The notes: generated from the sequence alone by a model not told the origin. Shown: positions 35,504-44,012, numbered from the stretch's first letter. The stretch: 64,000 nucleotides of DNA from Cellulomonas wangleii (GCF_018388445.1 NZ_CP074405.1:2976001-3040000); one strand, 5' to 3'. Numbers and translations: made by a program.

Positions 35504-36475
35504 ATGTCGCGATCCGCGGCCCCCGAGGCCCCGCCGGCAGTGCCCGGCGCGCAGGGGACGGACGCCGGTGCGTCGATGCGCACCGCCCGCCAGCGCCGGC
35601 AGCTGCACCGCAGCGAGCACCGCTGGGCGATGCTGTTCGTCGCACCACCCGTGCTCGGGTTCCTGCTGTTCACGCTCTACCCCGTGGCGTTCGCCGCCTA
35701 CGCGTCGCTGACGAGCTGGAACGGGCTGGGACCGATGCGGTTCACCGGCCTGGACAACTACCGACGGCTGCTCGGTGACGAGTACTTCCACCAGTCGCTG
35801 TTCAACACGTTCTTCTACATGATCGGGATCCCGATCGGCCTGGCCCTGGCGCTGCTGCTCGCGATCGCCCTGGACCGGCGCATCCCCGGGCGGACCGCGT
35901 TCCGCACCATCTACTACGTGCCGGTGATCTCCTCGCTGGCCGCCATCGCGATCGTCTGGCAGTTCGCGTACAACGGCGACTTCGGCCTGGTCAACCAGGT
36001 GCTCGCCGTCGTCGGCGTCGACGGGCCCAACTGGCTGCAGGACACCGACACCGTCAAGCCCGCGATCATCCTCATGATGGTCTGGAAGGGCCTGGGCTAC
36101 TCGATGCTCCTGTACCTGGCGGCCATCCAGTCGGTGCCCGCGTCCCTGCACGAGGCGGCCGCGCTCGACGGCGCCGGATGGTGGCAGCGGCTCTTCCACA
36201 TCACGATGCCCATGGTGCGACCGGTGACGTTCTTCCTGGTGGTCACCAACATCATCGGCGGCGCGCAGCTGTTCACCGAGATCAACATCATGACGCCGAA
36301 CGGCGGGCCCGAGTTCAGCTCCGCCTCCGTGGTCTGGTACATCTGGCGCCAGGCCTTCCGCTACCAGCAGATGGGGTACGCGACGGCCATGGCCATGGTC
36401 CTCGGCGTCCTCATCCTCGTCATCACCCTGATCCAGTTCCGCCTCAACCGGCGCAACAGCTTCAGCATCGACTGA
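35504..36475 (+). CDS. Sugar ABC transporter permease 1 (MalF type)
   Basis: A 323-residue inner-membrane permease. About 40 polar residues precede the first helix (WAMLFVAPPVLGFLLFTLYP). Six transmembrane helices follow, and the cytoplasmic EAA loop reads HEAAALDGAGWWQRLFHITMPM, the contact site for the ATPase. ATG 35504 has a GAGAGGA site. Coupled to permease 2, 10 bp downstream. Confidence 0.95.
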   Translation: MSRSAAPEAPPAVPGAQGTDAGASMRTARQRRQLHRSEHRWAMLFVAPPVLGFLLFTLYPVAFAAYASLTSWNGLGPMRFTGLDNYRRLLGDEYFHQSLFNTFFYMIGIPIGLALALLLAIALDRRIPGRTAFRTIYYVPVISSLAAIAIVWQFAYNGDFGLVNQVLAVVGVDGPNWLQDTDTVKPAIILMMVWKGLGYSMLLYLAAIQSVPASLHEAAALDGAGWWQRLFHITMPMVRPVTFFLVVTNIIGGAQLFTEINIMTPNGGPEFSSASVVWYIWRQAFRYQQMGYATAMAMVLGVLILVITLIQFRLNRRNSFSID

Positions 36476-36485
36476 GGGGCCCGCC

Positions 36486-37391
36486 ATGACCACCATCCCC
36501 ACCCTGCCCCCGCGCGACCTGGCCACCCGCGGCCGGCGCCCGTCCGGCACCGGTGCGCGCCGCGAGAGCCGCGCCGTCAACGCGCTGCTGCTCGTCGTGC
36601 TCTCGGTGTTCGCCCTGGCGATGCTCGCACCGCTGCTGTGGATGTTCACGACCGCCGTGAAGACCAAGCCCGAGGTGTTCGCGCTGCCGCCCGTGCTGTG
36701 GCCCGACTCCCCGCAGTGGGCGACGTTCGCGCGGATGTGGACCGAGGCCCCGGTGCTGTCGGGCTTCAAGAACTCGATCATCGTCGCCGGCACCGTCACC
36801 GTGATCGGCTCGGTGACGTCCTCGATTGCCGCGTTCGCGCTGTCGAAGATGCGCCTGCCGGGCAAGAACGTCATCTTCCTGGCCCTGCTGTCGGGCCTGA
36901 TGATCCCCTACCCGACGCTGATGATCCCGCAGTTCGTCATGTTCTCGCGGCTGCAGTGGGTGGACACCCTGCTGCCCCTGATCGTGCCGCTGCTGTTCGG
37001 CAACATCATCATGATCTTCTTCCTGCGGCAGTACCTGGAGTCGGTCCCCGACTCGCTCATCGAGGCCGCGAAGATCGACGGCGCGTCCTACCTGACGATC
37101 TTCGGGCGGATGATCGTGCCGATGATCCGCCCCGCGATCGCGGCGCAGTTCATCCTGTGGTTCATGACGGTCTGGAACGACTACCTCGGGCCGATCCTCT
37201 ACCTGAACTCCCCCGGCAAGCAGACGCTCCAGGTCGTGATCGCCAACCTCAACGTGGAGTACGCCACGCAGCGCGACTACCCGCTGATCATGGCCGCGTC
37301 CTTCGTCGCGCTGCTGCCGATCCTCGTGGTGTTCCTGGTCTTCCAGCGGCAGATCATCGAGTCCGTGGCGCTCACCGGCTCCAAGGCGTAG
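36486..37391 (+). CDS. Sugar ABC transporter permease 2 (MalG type)
   Basis: A 301-residue permease with six transmembrane helices starting at NALLLVVLSVFALAMLAPLLW and an EAA loop IEAAKIDGASYLTIFGRMIVPM. It pairs with the MalF-type protein to form the channel. No ATP-binding protein is encoded nearby, so a shared ATPase of the MsiK type must be supplied from elsewhere; that is family knowledge from other actinobacteria, not seen here. Confidence 0.95.
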   Translation: MTTIPTLPPRDLATRGRRPSGTGARRESRAVNALLLVVLSVFALAMLAPLLWMFTTAVKTKPEVFALPPVLWPDSPQWATFARMWTEAPVLSGFKNSIIVAGTVTVIGSVTSSIAAFALSKMRLPGKNVIFLALLSGLMIPYPTLMIPQFVMFSRLQWVDTLLPLIVPLLFGNIIMIFFLRQYLESVPDSLIEAAKIDGASYLTIFGRMIVPMIRPAIAAQFILWFMTVWNDYLGPILYLNSPGKQTLQVVIANLNVEYATQRDYPLIMAASFVALLPILVVFLVFQRQIIESVALTGSKA

Positions 37392-37395
37392 CGCC

Positions 37396-38748
37396 GTGAC
37401 GACCCTCGACCCGGCCGGCAGCGTCGACACCACCGGCTGGGGGGCCGGGCACGCCCACGACCCGACCGCGGTGCGCGACGACGACGGCACGTACTGGCTG
37501 TTCTCGACGGACGCCCACGCGGACGGCCCGGTCCGCGGCGGCGTGCAGGTGCGCCGCTCGGACGACCTGGTGACGTGGACGTTCCACGGCTGGGCGCTCC
37601 CGGGCGTGCCGGCCGCCGCGGCGGCCCTCACGGGCGCGACCGGCCTGTGGGCGCCGGAGGTCGTGCGCGTGGGCGGCCGCTGGCGCATGTACTGGTCGGC
37701 GTCGTCGTTCGGCTCCCGGTGCTCGGCGATCGGTCTCGCCGAGGCCGATCACCCGGGCGGGCCGTGGCACGACCGCGGGCTGGTCGTGACGAGTGCGGCG
37801 GTGCCGCCCGACACGACCGGCTCCCCGCACGGCGACGGGCCGCCCAACGCGATCGACGCGGCCGTCGTGGTCGATGCCACGGGCGCCACCGAGCGGCACT
37901 GGATGGTCTACGGGTCGTTCTTCGGCGGGATCCACGCCCTCGAGCTCGATCCGGTCACGGGCCTGGCGCTCGACGCCCCGGCCCCCGGCGTGCCGAGCTC
38001 CGGCCCGGGCGTCCTGCTGGCGCGCCGGGCCCCCGAGGTCGAGGGGGCGGTCGAGGGCGCGTACGTCCTGCCCCGCCCCGGCGGCGGGTGGGCGATGCTC
38101 GCGTCGTGGGACTCGCTGTTCTCGACGTACCACGTGCGTGCCGCCGTCGCCGACGAGGTCACGGGCCCGTACCGCGACCGCACGGGCCGTGACCTGCGCG
38201 ACCCGGCGCACGACGCGGGGACGGTGGTGCTCGCCGGGCACCGGCTCGCCGGCGGCCCGGGCCTGCGGGCGCCGGGCCACGGTGCGGTGCTCACCGAACC
38301 GGCCCGCGACGGCACGCCCGCGCGCCGGCTGCTCGTGCACCACGTGCGCGACGAGGACGACCCCACGCGCCACCGGGTGCAGGTGCGACGCCTGGTGTGG
38401 ACGCACGACGGCTGGCCGCTGGTCAGCCCGCAGCCCTGGGCAGGGCAGGCCCGCGAGGTCGACGACGAGTCCCTGTGGCCGACGGACCCCGCGGTCCTCG
38501 CCGGCACCTGGGAGGTCCTCGACGTGGGCGCGGACCCGCGGACGGTCCGGCGCACGCACGAGGGCACCCTCGACCTGCTGCACGTGCGCGCGCTCGGCTC
38601 CGGGCGCTTCGCGGCGCGGCGGGCCGACGGCACCCCCGTGCAGGCGGTCGTGCTGCCCGCGTGGGACTCCGTGCGGGACGTGGCGGCGCAGGTCGCGGTG
38701 CTGCTCGACGACCACGGGCAGGTCACCGCCGCGACCCGCCCCGCCTGA
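37396..38748 (+). CDS. Cytoplasmic GH43 arabinanase-like hydrolase
   Basis: A 450-residue GH43 protein without signal peptide, starting at GTG 37396, four bases after the permease stop. Catalytic residues are visible as Asp in AHDPTAV (about residue 22), Asp in NAIDAAVV and Glu in VEGAYVLP. After the five-bladed propeller (about residues 15-340) a C-terminal beta-rich domain of about 100 residues follows (TWEVLDVGADPRTVRRTHEG onward), absent from the exported GH43. It probably degrades imported arabino-oligosaccharides. Paralogue of the gene at 29827. Confidence 0.85.
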   Translation: MTTLDPAGSVDTTGWGAGHAHDPTAVRDDDGTYWLFSTDAHADGPVRGGVQVRRSDDLVTWTFHGWALPGVPAAAAALTGATGLWAPEVVRVGGRWRMYWSASSFGSRCSAIGLAEADHPGGPWHDRGLVVTSAAVPPDTTGSPHGDGPPNAIDAAVVVDATGATERHWMVYGSFFGGIHALELDPVTGLALDAPAPGVPSSGPGVLLARRAPEVEGAVEGAYVLPRPGGGWAMLASWDSLFSTYHVRAAVADEVTGPYRDRTGRDLRDPAHDAGTVVLAGHRLAGGPGLRAPGHGAVLTEPARDGTPARRLLVHHVRDEDDPTRHRVQVRRLVWTHDGWPLVSPQPWAGQAREVDDESLWPTDPAVLAGTWEVLDVGADPRTVRRTHEGTLDLLHVRALGSGRFAARRADGTPVQAVVLPAWDSVRDVAAQVAVLLDDHGQVTAATRPA

Positions 38749-38770
38749 CGCACCTGGGAGGATCGGGGAC

Positions 38771-39385
38771 GTGGACGCGCAGGGATGGGCCGGCGGGGTG
38801 ATGACGGCCCTGCGGTGGGTCGCCCACCTGCTGGCCGTGCAGGCCCTCGTGGTCGTCGGCACCCTGGCCGGGGGCGTCGTCCTGGGACTGTTCCCCGCGC
38901 TCGACGCGGGCGGCCGCGTGCTGGCCCGCCTGCCCGCGGGCACGCCCTCGGAGCACGTGTGGCAGGACTTCTGGCACGCGTGGCGGGCAGGGTGGCGCCG
39001 GGCCGTGCTCGTCGGCGCGCCGCTGTGGCTGGTCGCGGCGGTGCTCGCGGCGGACGCCTGGGCGCTGTCGGCCGCGCAGGGACCGGTGCGCGCGGCGCTC
39101 GGCGCGGGCCTGGGCCTGGTCACGGCCTGGGCGGTCGTGGTCCTCGCGTACGCGGCCCCGGTGCTGCGGCGCTACCGCGCGCCCCTGCCGGCGACGTGGC
39201 GGTTCCTCGTCCTGGCGCCCGCCCTGGGCCCGGGCACCGCGGTGGGTGTGCTCGGCGTCGCCGCCGTGTGGGCCGCGACGTGCTGGGTCGCCCCGCCGCT
39301 CGCGGTGCTCGGCGGCGTGGCGGTGCCGTTGCTGGCCACCGGGTGGCTCGTCGACGTGCGGCTGGACCGGCTCGACGCCCGCTGA
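38771..39385 (+). CDS. DUF624 (YesL-like) membrane protein
   Basis: A 204-residue protein with about five transmembrane helices and the DUF624 features GLFPALDAGGRVLARL, WQDFWHAWRAGWRRA and APVLRRYRAPL. YesL-like proteins are regularly found beside sugar ABC transporters of plant-polysaccharide loci; function unknown. GTG 38771 lies 7 nt after a GAGGAT box, which could also act as Shine-Dalgarno sequence. It ends 23 bp before the convergent lacI gene. Confidence 0.85.
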   Translation: MDAQGWAGGVMTALRWVAHLLAVQALVVVGTLAGGVVLGLFPALDAGGRVLARLPAGTPSEHVWQDFWHAWRAGWRRAVLVGAPLWLVAAVLAADAWALSAAQGPVRAALGAGLGLVTAWAVVVLAYAAPVLRRYRAPLPATWRFLVLAPALGPGTAVGVLGVAAVWAATCWVAPPLAVLGGVAVPLLATGWLVDVRLDRLDAR

Positions 39386-39408
39386 CGGCCCCGCCGGCCG
39401 GGTGCCGC

Positions 39409-40455
39409 TCAGACGTGCGCGGCGTCGCCGATCGTGGACTCGCGCGCGACGACCGAGAAGTCGGCGACGACCTGGCGGAACGGCCGGTCGTCCTGCGCGC
39501 CGTCGATCCGGTCGACGAGCAGGTCGACCGCGGTGGCGGCGATCTGCTCGCGGCCGGGGTTCACGGTCGACAGGGTGGGTGCCGCGTAGGCCGCCTCGTC
39601 GATGTCGTCGAACCCGATGACGGCGATCTCGCCCGGCACCTCGATGCGGCGCAGGTGCAGCGTGTGCAGGGCGCCGAGCGCGAGCGCGTCGTTGAGGCCG
39701 AACACCGCGTCGATGCCGAGGTCGGCGTCCAGCAGCCGCGCCATGGTCTCGGCGCCCGTCGCGCGGTGCCATAGCCCTGCCTCGCCGACCAGCGCCGGGT
39801 CGTAGGGCAGCCCGTTCTCCTCGAGCGCCGCGACGTAGCCCTGCACGCGCAGCGCCGCCGAGCCGACCGACTCCCCCGCGTGCGCGCCCACGACGGCGAT
39901 GCGCCGCCGACCCTGGTCGATCAGGTGCTGCGTCGCGGCCTTGGCGGCCTCGACGTTGCGCATCGTCACGTGGTCGGCCGGGCCGCCGAAGATGCGCTCA
40001 CCGAGCAGCACCATGGGGTAGTCGACGCCCTCGAGCTCGCCCACGTCGTCGGGCCCGAGCGCGAGCGGTGAGTAGATGAGGCCGTCGGTGAACTGCCGGC
40101 GCTGACCGCGCAGCACCTCGAGCTCCCGCTCGCGCACCGCTCCGGTCTGCTCGATGAGCACCGTGAGCCCTCGCGCCTCGGCGGCCCGGATGACGGAGTC
40201 GGCCAGCTCCGCGAAGTACGGGAGCGACAGCTCGGGCACGGCCAGGCCGACGAGCCCGGTGCGCCCCCGGCGCAGGTTCCGCGCGGTGACGTTGAGCTGG
40301 TAGCCGAGCTCCGCGATCGCCTGCTCGACCTTCTCGCGGGTGCTGTCGCGGATGTAGGGGTACCCGTTGACGACGTTGGAGACGGTCTTGATCGACACCC
40401 CGGCGCGCGCCGCGACCTCGTGCATCGTCACGGCCCCGCTGCGTCGTCCGTTCAC
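39409..40455 (-). CDS. LacI-family regulator of the arabinan locus
   Basis: A 348-residue repressor with the helix-turn-helix MHEVAARAGVSIKTVSNVVNG at about residues 11-31 and the hinge LNVTARNLRRGRTG, followed by the periplasmic-binding-protein-like sensor domain (GLAVPELSLPYFAEL, IGFDDIDEAAYAAPTLSTV). The ligand is presumably an arabinose-containing sugar. Its own promoter carries the same 14-bp operator as the GH27 promoter, so it is autoregulated and controls both arms of the locus. Start GTG 40455. Confidence 0.93.
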   Translation of the reverse strand: MNGRRSGAVTMHEVAARAGVSIKTVSNVVNGYPYIRDSTREKVEQAIAELGYQLNVTARNLRRGRTGLVGLAVPELSLPYFAELADSVIRAAEARGLTVLIEQTGAVRERELEVLRGQRRQFTDGLIYSPLALGPDDVGELEGVDYPMVLLGERIFGGPADHVTMRNVEAAKAATQHLIDQGRRRIAVVGAHAGESVGSAALRVQGYVAALEENGLPYDPALVGEAGLWHRATGAETMARLLDADLGIDAVFGLNDALALGALHTLHLRRIEVPGEIAVIGFDDIDEAAYAAPTLSTVNPGREQIAATAVDLLVDRIDGAQDDRPFRQVVADFSVVARESTIGDAAHV

Positions 40456-40530
40456 CGTGTGCCCTCGCCCTCGTCGCCGCCCGCGGCCCGTGGTGTCGCC
40501 TGCCGACCCAGGGTGGCAGACCCCTTGATC

Positions 40531-40544
40531 CTACATCGTTGTAG
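40531..40544. promoter_or_regulatory. LacI-type operator O4 at the lacI promoter
   Basis: CTACATCGTTGTAG, identical to O1. On the minus strand it overlaps TAGGAT, the likely -10 box of lacI, so the repressor should block its own transcription. Confidence 0.8.
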
Positions 40545-40569
40545 ATCCTGCGGGTTCCCGGACACACGT

Positions 40570-40595
40570 CGGGCCCGGTCATCCGACCGGGCCCG
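40570..40595. terminator. Stem-loop downstream of the bS22 gene
   Basis: CGGGCCCGGTC (40570-40580) pairs perfectly with GACCGGGCCCG (40585-40595) around the tetraloop ATCC. It lies just after the bS22 stop and before the lacI promoter. No T tract. Confidence 0.65.
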
Positions 40596-40627
40596 CGGTG
40601 CACTGCTCGCCGCGATGCGGCGTCAGC

Positions 40628-40726
40628 TCACTTCTTGTTACGACGCTGGTGACGCGTCTTGCGCAGCAGCTTGCGGTGCTTCTTCTTCGCCATGCGCTTG
40701 CGGCGCTTCTTGATGACGGAGCCCAT
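40628..40726 (-). CDS. Small ribosomal protein bS22 (AURKAIP1/COX24-like)
   Basis: A 32-residue, extremely basic peptide: MGSVIKKRRKRMAKKKHRK, then LLRKTRHQRRNKK, with 21 Lys/Arg. This is the actinobacterial 30S protein bS22, formerly annotated as an AURKAIP1/COX24-domain protein. ATG 40726 has a GAGGA site. It lies in the usual neighbourhood of an excisionase-type HTH gene. Confidence 0.93.
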   Translation of the reverse strand: MGSVIKKRRKRMAKKKHRKLLRKTRHQRRNKK

Positions 40727-40841
40727 GCGGTCCTCACTCTGTTTCCGGTCACGACCCGAGGGCCGTGAGTGGTGGTCGATCGACGCGCGGTGCGCATCGG
40801 GCCGACCCGAATCACCCACGCACGCAGAAGTCCGAGCACCC

Positions 40842-40847
40842 ACCTTA
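40842..40847 (-). promoter_or_regulatory. Candidate -10 box of the bS22 gene
   Basis: Minus-strand TAAGGT in a low-GC pocket, about 115 nt before the ATG. It would give a long leader (about 108 nt). The same hexamer lies before the next upstream gene (41210-41215). Confidence 0.35.
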
Positions 40848-40906
40848 CGCGATCGGCCGCCGCGTCCGCGAACGGCTGCCCGCGCACCCGCGGCGGCGGG
40901 GCGTGC

Positions 40907-41143
40907 TCAGGAGCTGCGCCGCTCCTCGCCGAGCCCCTCGGGCTCGACTGTCGCCGACGAGCGCAGGTAGGCGTCGAGCGCGTCCTGCGGCACCCGGAAC
41001 GACCGTCCCACGCGCACCGCCGGCAGCTCACCCGCGTGCACCAGCCGGTACACGGTCATCCGCGAGACGCGCATGAGGTCGGCGACCTCGACGACCGTGA
41101 GGTACCGCACGCGGGTCGACCGCCCGCCCTGGTCCTCGCCCAT
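40907..41143 (-). CDS. Excisionase-family HTH DNA-binding protein
   Basis: A 78-residue protein consisting of one MerR/excisionase-like winged HTH: YLTVVEVADLMRVSRMTVYRL, then HAGELPAVRVGRSFRVPQDALDAYL. It has no other domain. Homologues adjacent to bS22 are conserved in actinobacteria; a regulatory role is likely but its targets are unknown. It is not part of a phage or integrative element here. ATG 41143 follows GGAGGGCC. Confidence 0.88.
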   Translation of the reverse strand: MGEDQGGRSTRVRYLTVVEVADLMRVSRMTVYRLVHAGELPAVRVGRSFRVPQDALDAYLRSSATVEPEGLGEERRSS

Positions 41144-41183
41144 GCCCCGGCCCTCCTGGATGGCCGGGCCGCGCCGGCGTCGC

Positions 41184-41215
41184 GCACCCGAGGTTCCGGG
41201 TGCCAGACCACCTTA
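41184..41215 (-). promoter_or_regulatory. TAAGGT -10 box and leader hairpin of the HTH gene
   Basis: Minus-strand TAAGGT (41210-41215) is preceded at 17 bp by TTCCCA. Just downstream GCACCCG (41184-41190) pairs with CGGGTGC (41197-41203) around a 6-nt loop, so the hairpin lies at the very 5' end of the predicted leader. It could alternatively terminate acuC. Confidence 0.35.
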
Positions 41216-41281
41216 GTTGCGCGTGTGACAGGTGGGAAGCACGGGACACCCGCCCGGCCCAGCGTCGCAGTCGGCCGCCGG

Positions 41282-42505
41282 TCAGTCGAGGTCCGGGTCC
41301 AGCCCCATCGCCGGGAAGACCGCCGTCCGGGTCGCCCGGATCGCCCGGTCCACGTCGTTCGCGGGGTCGTACCCGCCCGACCAGGGCCGGAACGTCGCCG
41401 GGGCGCCGTCGGTCATCCGCGCCACCGCCTCACGGCCGTACCGCTGCCGGACCACGGCCAGCCACTCCGCCGGCACGGGCGTGCTCGGCTCGACCGGCCG
41501 GTGCGAGGCGACGCCCAGCAGGTGCGTCCACGTGCGCGGCACGACGTCGAGGATGGCGTACCCGCCGCCGCCCAGCGCGACCCAGCGCCCGTCGCTCACC
41601 TCGTGCGCCAGGTCGTGCAGCAGGTGGGCCGCCACGCGCTGGGCGTCGACCGACACCCGCAGCGTGGCCAGCGGGTCCAGGCGGTGCGTGTCGCACCCGT
41701 GCTGGGTCACCAGCACGTCGGGCGCGAACTCGCGGACCACGGCGGGCACCACGGCGTCGACGGCCCGCAGCCAGCCCGCGTCGTCCGTGCGCGAGGGCAG
41801 CGCCACGTTGACGGCCGTGCCCTCGGCGCCCCGCCCGCCGATCTCCGTCGGGTAGCCCGTGCCGGGGAACAGCGCGTGGCCCGTCTCGTGGATGGAGACC
41901 GTCAGCACGCGGGGGTCGTCCCAGAAGACGTCCTGCACGCCGTCGCCGTGGTGCGCGTCGATGTCGACGTACGCGACCCGCTGCGCCCCGGCCCCGAGCA
42001 CGTCCCGGATGGCGACCGCGGCGTCGTTGTAGACGCAGAACCCCGACGCCGCCCCGGGCTGGGCGTGGTGCAGCCCTCCGCCGACGTTGACGGCGTGCTG
42101 CGTGCGCCCCTCCCAGACCGCGCGCACCGCGTCCAGGGTGCCGGCCACCACGCGGGCGGCGGCGTCGTGCATCTGCGGGAACAGCGGGTCGTCGCGCGTG
42201 CCCAGCCCGCGCGCCAGGTCCGGGACGCCGTGCTCGGCCGCCGCGTGCACCGCCCGGATGTAGGCCGGGTCGTGCACCGTGGCCAGCACCTCGTCCGACG
42301 CGGGCGCCGACCCGACGACCTCCACGTCCGGCCGGTCGAGCAGGCCGAGCTGCGCCGCGAGCGCGATCGCCAGGTCGATGCGGTCCGAGGTCATGGGGTG
42401 GCCGAACCCGAAGTCGTACCCCAGCAGCTCCGTCGACCACCCGACCCGCAGGGTCGTGGCCGCGCCGGCACCGCGCGCGGTGGGGTGGGCGTCGGTCGCG
42501 ACCAT
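41282..42505 (-). CDS. acuC: Acetoin-utilisation-type (class II histone deacetylase-like) hydrolase AcuC
   Basis: A 407-residue zinc-dependent deacetylase-fold protein. Active-site features are GGGLHHAQPGAASGFCVYNDAAVA, the metal ligands in YVDIDAHHGDGVQDVF (Asp and His) and the third ligand Asp in VTQHGCDTHRLDP. In B. subtilis AcuC deacetylates acetyl-CoA synthetase, so a protein-lysine deacetylase role is likely. ATG 42505 has no clear ribosome site but a GACGGT box 7 nt upstream. It is divergent from trkH. Confidence 0.92.
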   Translation of the reverse strand: MVATDAHPTARGAGAATTLRVGWSTELLGYDFGFGHPMTSDRIDLAIALAAQLGLLDRPDVEVVGSAPASDEVLATVHDPAYIRAVHAAAEHGVPDLARGLGTRDDPLFPQMHDAAARVVAGTLDAVRAVWEGRTQHAVNVGGGLHHAQPGAASGFCVYNDAAVAIRDVLGAGAQRVAYVDIDAHHGDGVQDVFWDDPRVLTVSIHETGHALFPGTGYPTEIGGRGAEGTAVNVALPSRTDDAGWLRAVDAVVPAVVREFAPDVLVTQHGCDTHRLDPLATLRVSVDAQRVAAHLLHDLAHEVSDGRWVALGGGGYAILDVVPRTWTHLLGVASHRPVEPSTPVPAEWLAVVRQRYGREAVARMTDGAPATFRPWSGGYDPANDVDRAIRATRTAVFPAMGLDPDLD

Positions 42506-42638
42506 GGGCCACACCGTCCCATCGCACGCCCCACGTGTCGACCCGACGTGCCGTAGCGTCCGCACCCGGTCCCGTGCGCGCGTGGGCCCCGTCCGCGCGT
42601 GCCAGAGTGTGCTGTCGGCACGATCAGCGGGAGGCGGG

Positions 42639-44012
42639 ATGGCAGCGGGGCCCGGCCTGCTGTGGCGTGCTCGCGAGTACGTCGACCGGTCCGCGCGGCA
42701 GTCGCCGGCCCGCCTCGCCCTCGGGGTGTTCGCCCTGGTCATCGCCGGGATCACCGCCCTGCTGCAGATGCCCTTCGCGACGGCCGACGGGGAGCCGGCA
42801 CCGCTCGTCGACGCCCTGTTCACCGCGACCTCGGCGACCACCGTCACCGGTCTGGTCGTCGTGCCCACGGGTGAGTACTGGTCCGGGTGGGGGCTGGCCG
42901 TCATCCTCGTCGCGATCAAGATCGGCGGCCTGGGCGTCATGACCCTGGCCTCCCTGCTGGGCATGGCCGTGTCGCGGCGCATCGGGCTCACGCAGCGCCT
43001 GCTGGTCTCCTCGGAGACCAAGGTGACCCGCCTCGGCGAGGTCGGGTCGCTGGTGCGCACGGTCATCATCACGTCCACCGTGCTCGAGGTCGCGATCGCC
43101 CTCGTGCTGTTCCCTCGCCTGCTGGTGCACGGCGAGCCCCCGGGCACCGCCGCCTGGCACGCCCTGTTCTACGCGGTCTCGGCGTTCAACAACGCCGGCT
43201 TCGTGCCCACCCCGGAGGGCCTCGCCCCGTTCGTCTCGGACTGGTGGATGCTGCTGCCGATCATCGTCGGCGTGTTCATCGGGTCCCTGGGGTTCCCGGT
43301 CATCCTCAACGTCGCCCACCACCTGCGCGCCCCCGGGCGCTGGAGCCTGCACTCCAAGCTGACGATCACCACGAGCGTCGGCCTGGTGGTCTTCGGCTCG
43401 GTCGTGGTCGCGGCGTTCGAGTGGACCAACCCCGGCACGTTCCAGCCGCTGGACGGCGGCGGGACGATCCTGGCCTCGCTGTTCGCCGGGGTGATGCCGC
43501 GCTCGGGCGGGTTCTCGACGGTCGACGTGGGGCAGATGCACGAGGGCACGTGGCTGCTGCTCGACGCCCTGATGTTCGTCGGCGGCGGGTCGGCGTCGAC
43601 GGCGGGCGGCATCAAGGTGACCACGCTGGCCGTCATGCTCCTCGCGATCGTCGCCGAGGGGCGCGGCGACCGGGACGTCGAGGCGTTCGGACGCCGGATC
43701 CCGCGCGAGACGCTGCAGGTCGCCATCGCGGTCGGCTTCATCTCCGCGACCATCGTGCTGATCGCGTCCCTGCTGCTGCTCGCCATGACCGGGCTGACGC
43801 TCGACCGCGTCCTGTTCGAGGTCATCTCGGCGTTCGCGACCTGCGGACTGTCGACCGGCATCACCGCCGACCTGCCGACGCCCGCGAAGTACGTCCTCGT
43901 CGTTCTCATGTTCATCGGCCGGACCGGCACGATGACGCTTGCGGCCGCGCTCGCGCTGCGCAACCGTCGTCGTGTGATCCGCTACCCGGAGGAGAGGCCC
44001 ATCATTGGCTGA
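42639..44012 (+). CDS. TrkH/KtrB-type potassium transporter subunit
   Basis: A 457-residue integral membrane protein with four membrane-pore-membrane repeats. Selectivity-filter segments are visible as TATSATTVTGLVV, SAFNNAGFVPTP, MPRSGGFSTVDVG and SAFATCGLSTGIT, each with the key glycine. It forms the K+ pore gated by the TrkA-type subunit encoded downstream. ATG 42639 has a GGGAGG site; the open frame upstream is not part of the protein. It overlaps trkA by 8 nt. Confidence 0.95.
   Translation: MAAGPGLLWRAREYVDRSARQSPARLALGVFALVIAGITALLQMPFATADGEPAPLVDALFTATSATTVTGLVVVPTGEYWSGWGLAVILVAIKIGGLGVMTLASLLGMAVSRRIGLTQRLLVSSETKVTRLGEVGSLVRTVIITSTVLEVAIALVLFPRLLVHGEPPGTAAWHALFYAVSAFNNAGFVPTPEGLAPFVSDWWMLLPIIVGVFIGSLGFPVILNVAHHLRAPGRWSLHSKLTITTSVGLVVFGSVVVAAFEWTNPGTFQPLDGGGTILASLFAGVMPRSGGFSTVDVGQMHEGTWLLLDALMFVGGGSASTAGGIKVTTLAVMLLAIVAEGRGDRDVEAFGRRIPRETLQVAIAVGFISATIVLIASLLLLAMTGLTLDRVLFEVISAFATCGLSTGITADLPTPAKYVLVVLMFIGRTGTMTLAAALALRNRRRVIRYPEERPIIG

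Noticed and set aside
34004..36874. A 956-codon minus-strand frame across the binding protein and permease genes
   Set aside because: Composition is Val/Asp/Gly/Arg/His shadow coding, with no motif. The plus-strand genes have signal peptide, EAA loops and ribosome sites.
40907..41143. Excisionase of an integrated element
   Set aside because: No integrase, att repeats or phage genes nearby; the neighbourhood is housekeeping.
41184..41203. tRNA-like T-arm (AGGTTCCGGGT)
   Set aside because: No acceptor, D- or anticodon arms can be formed around it; it is a simple hairpin.
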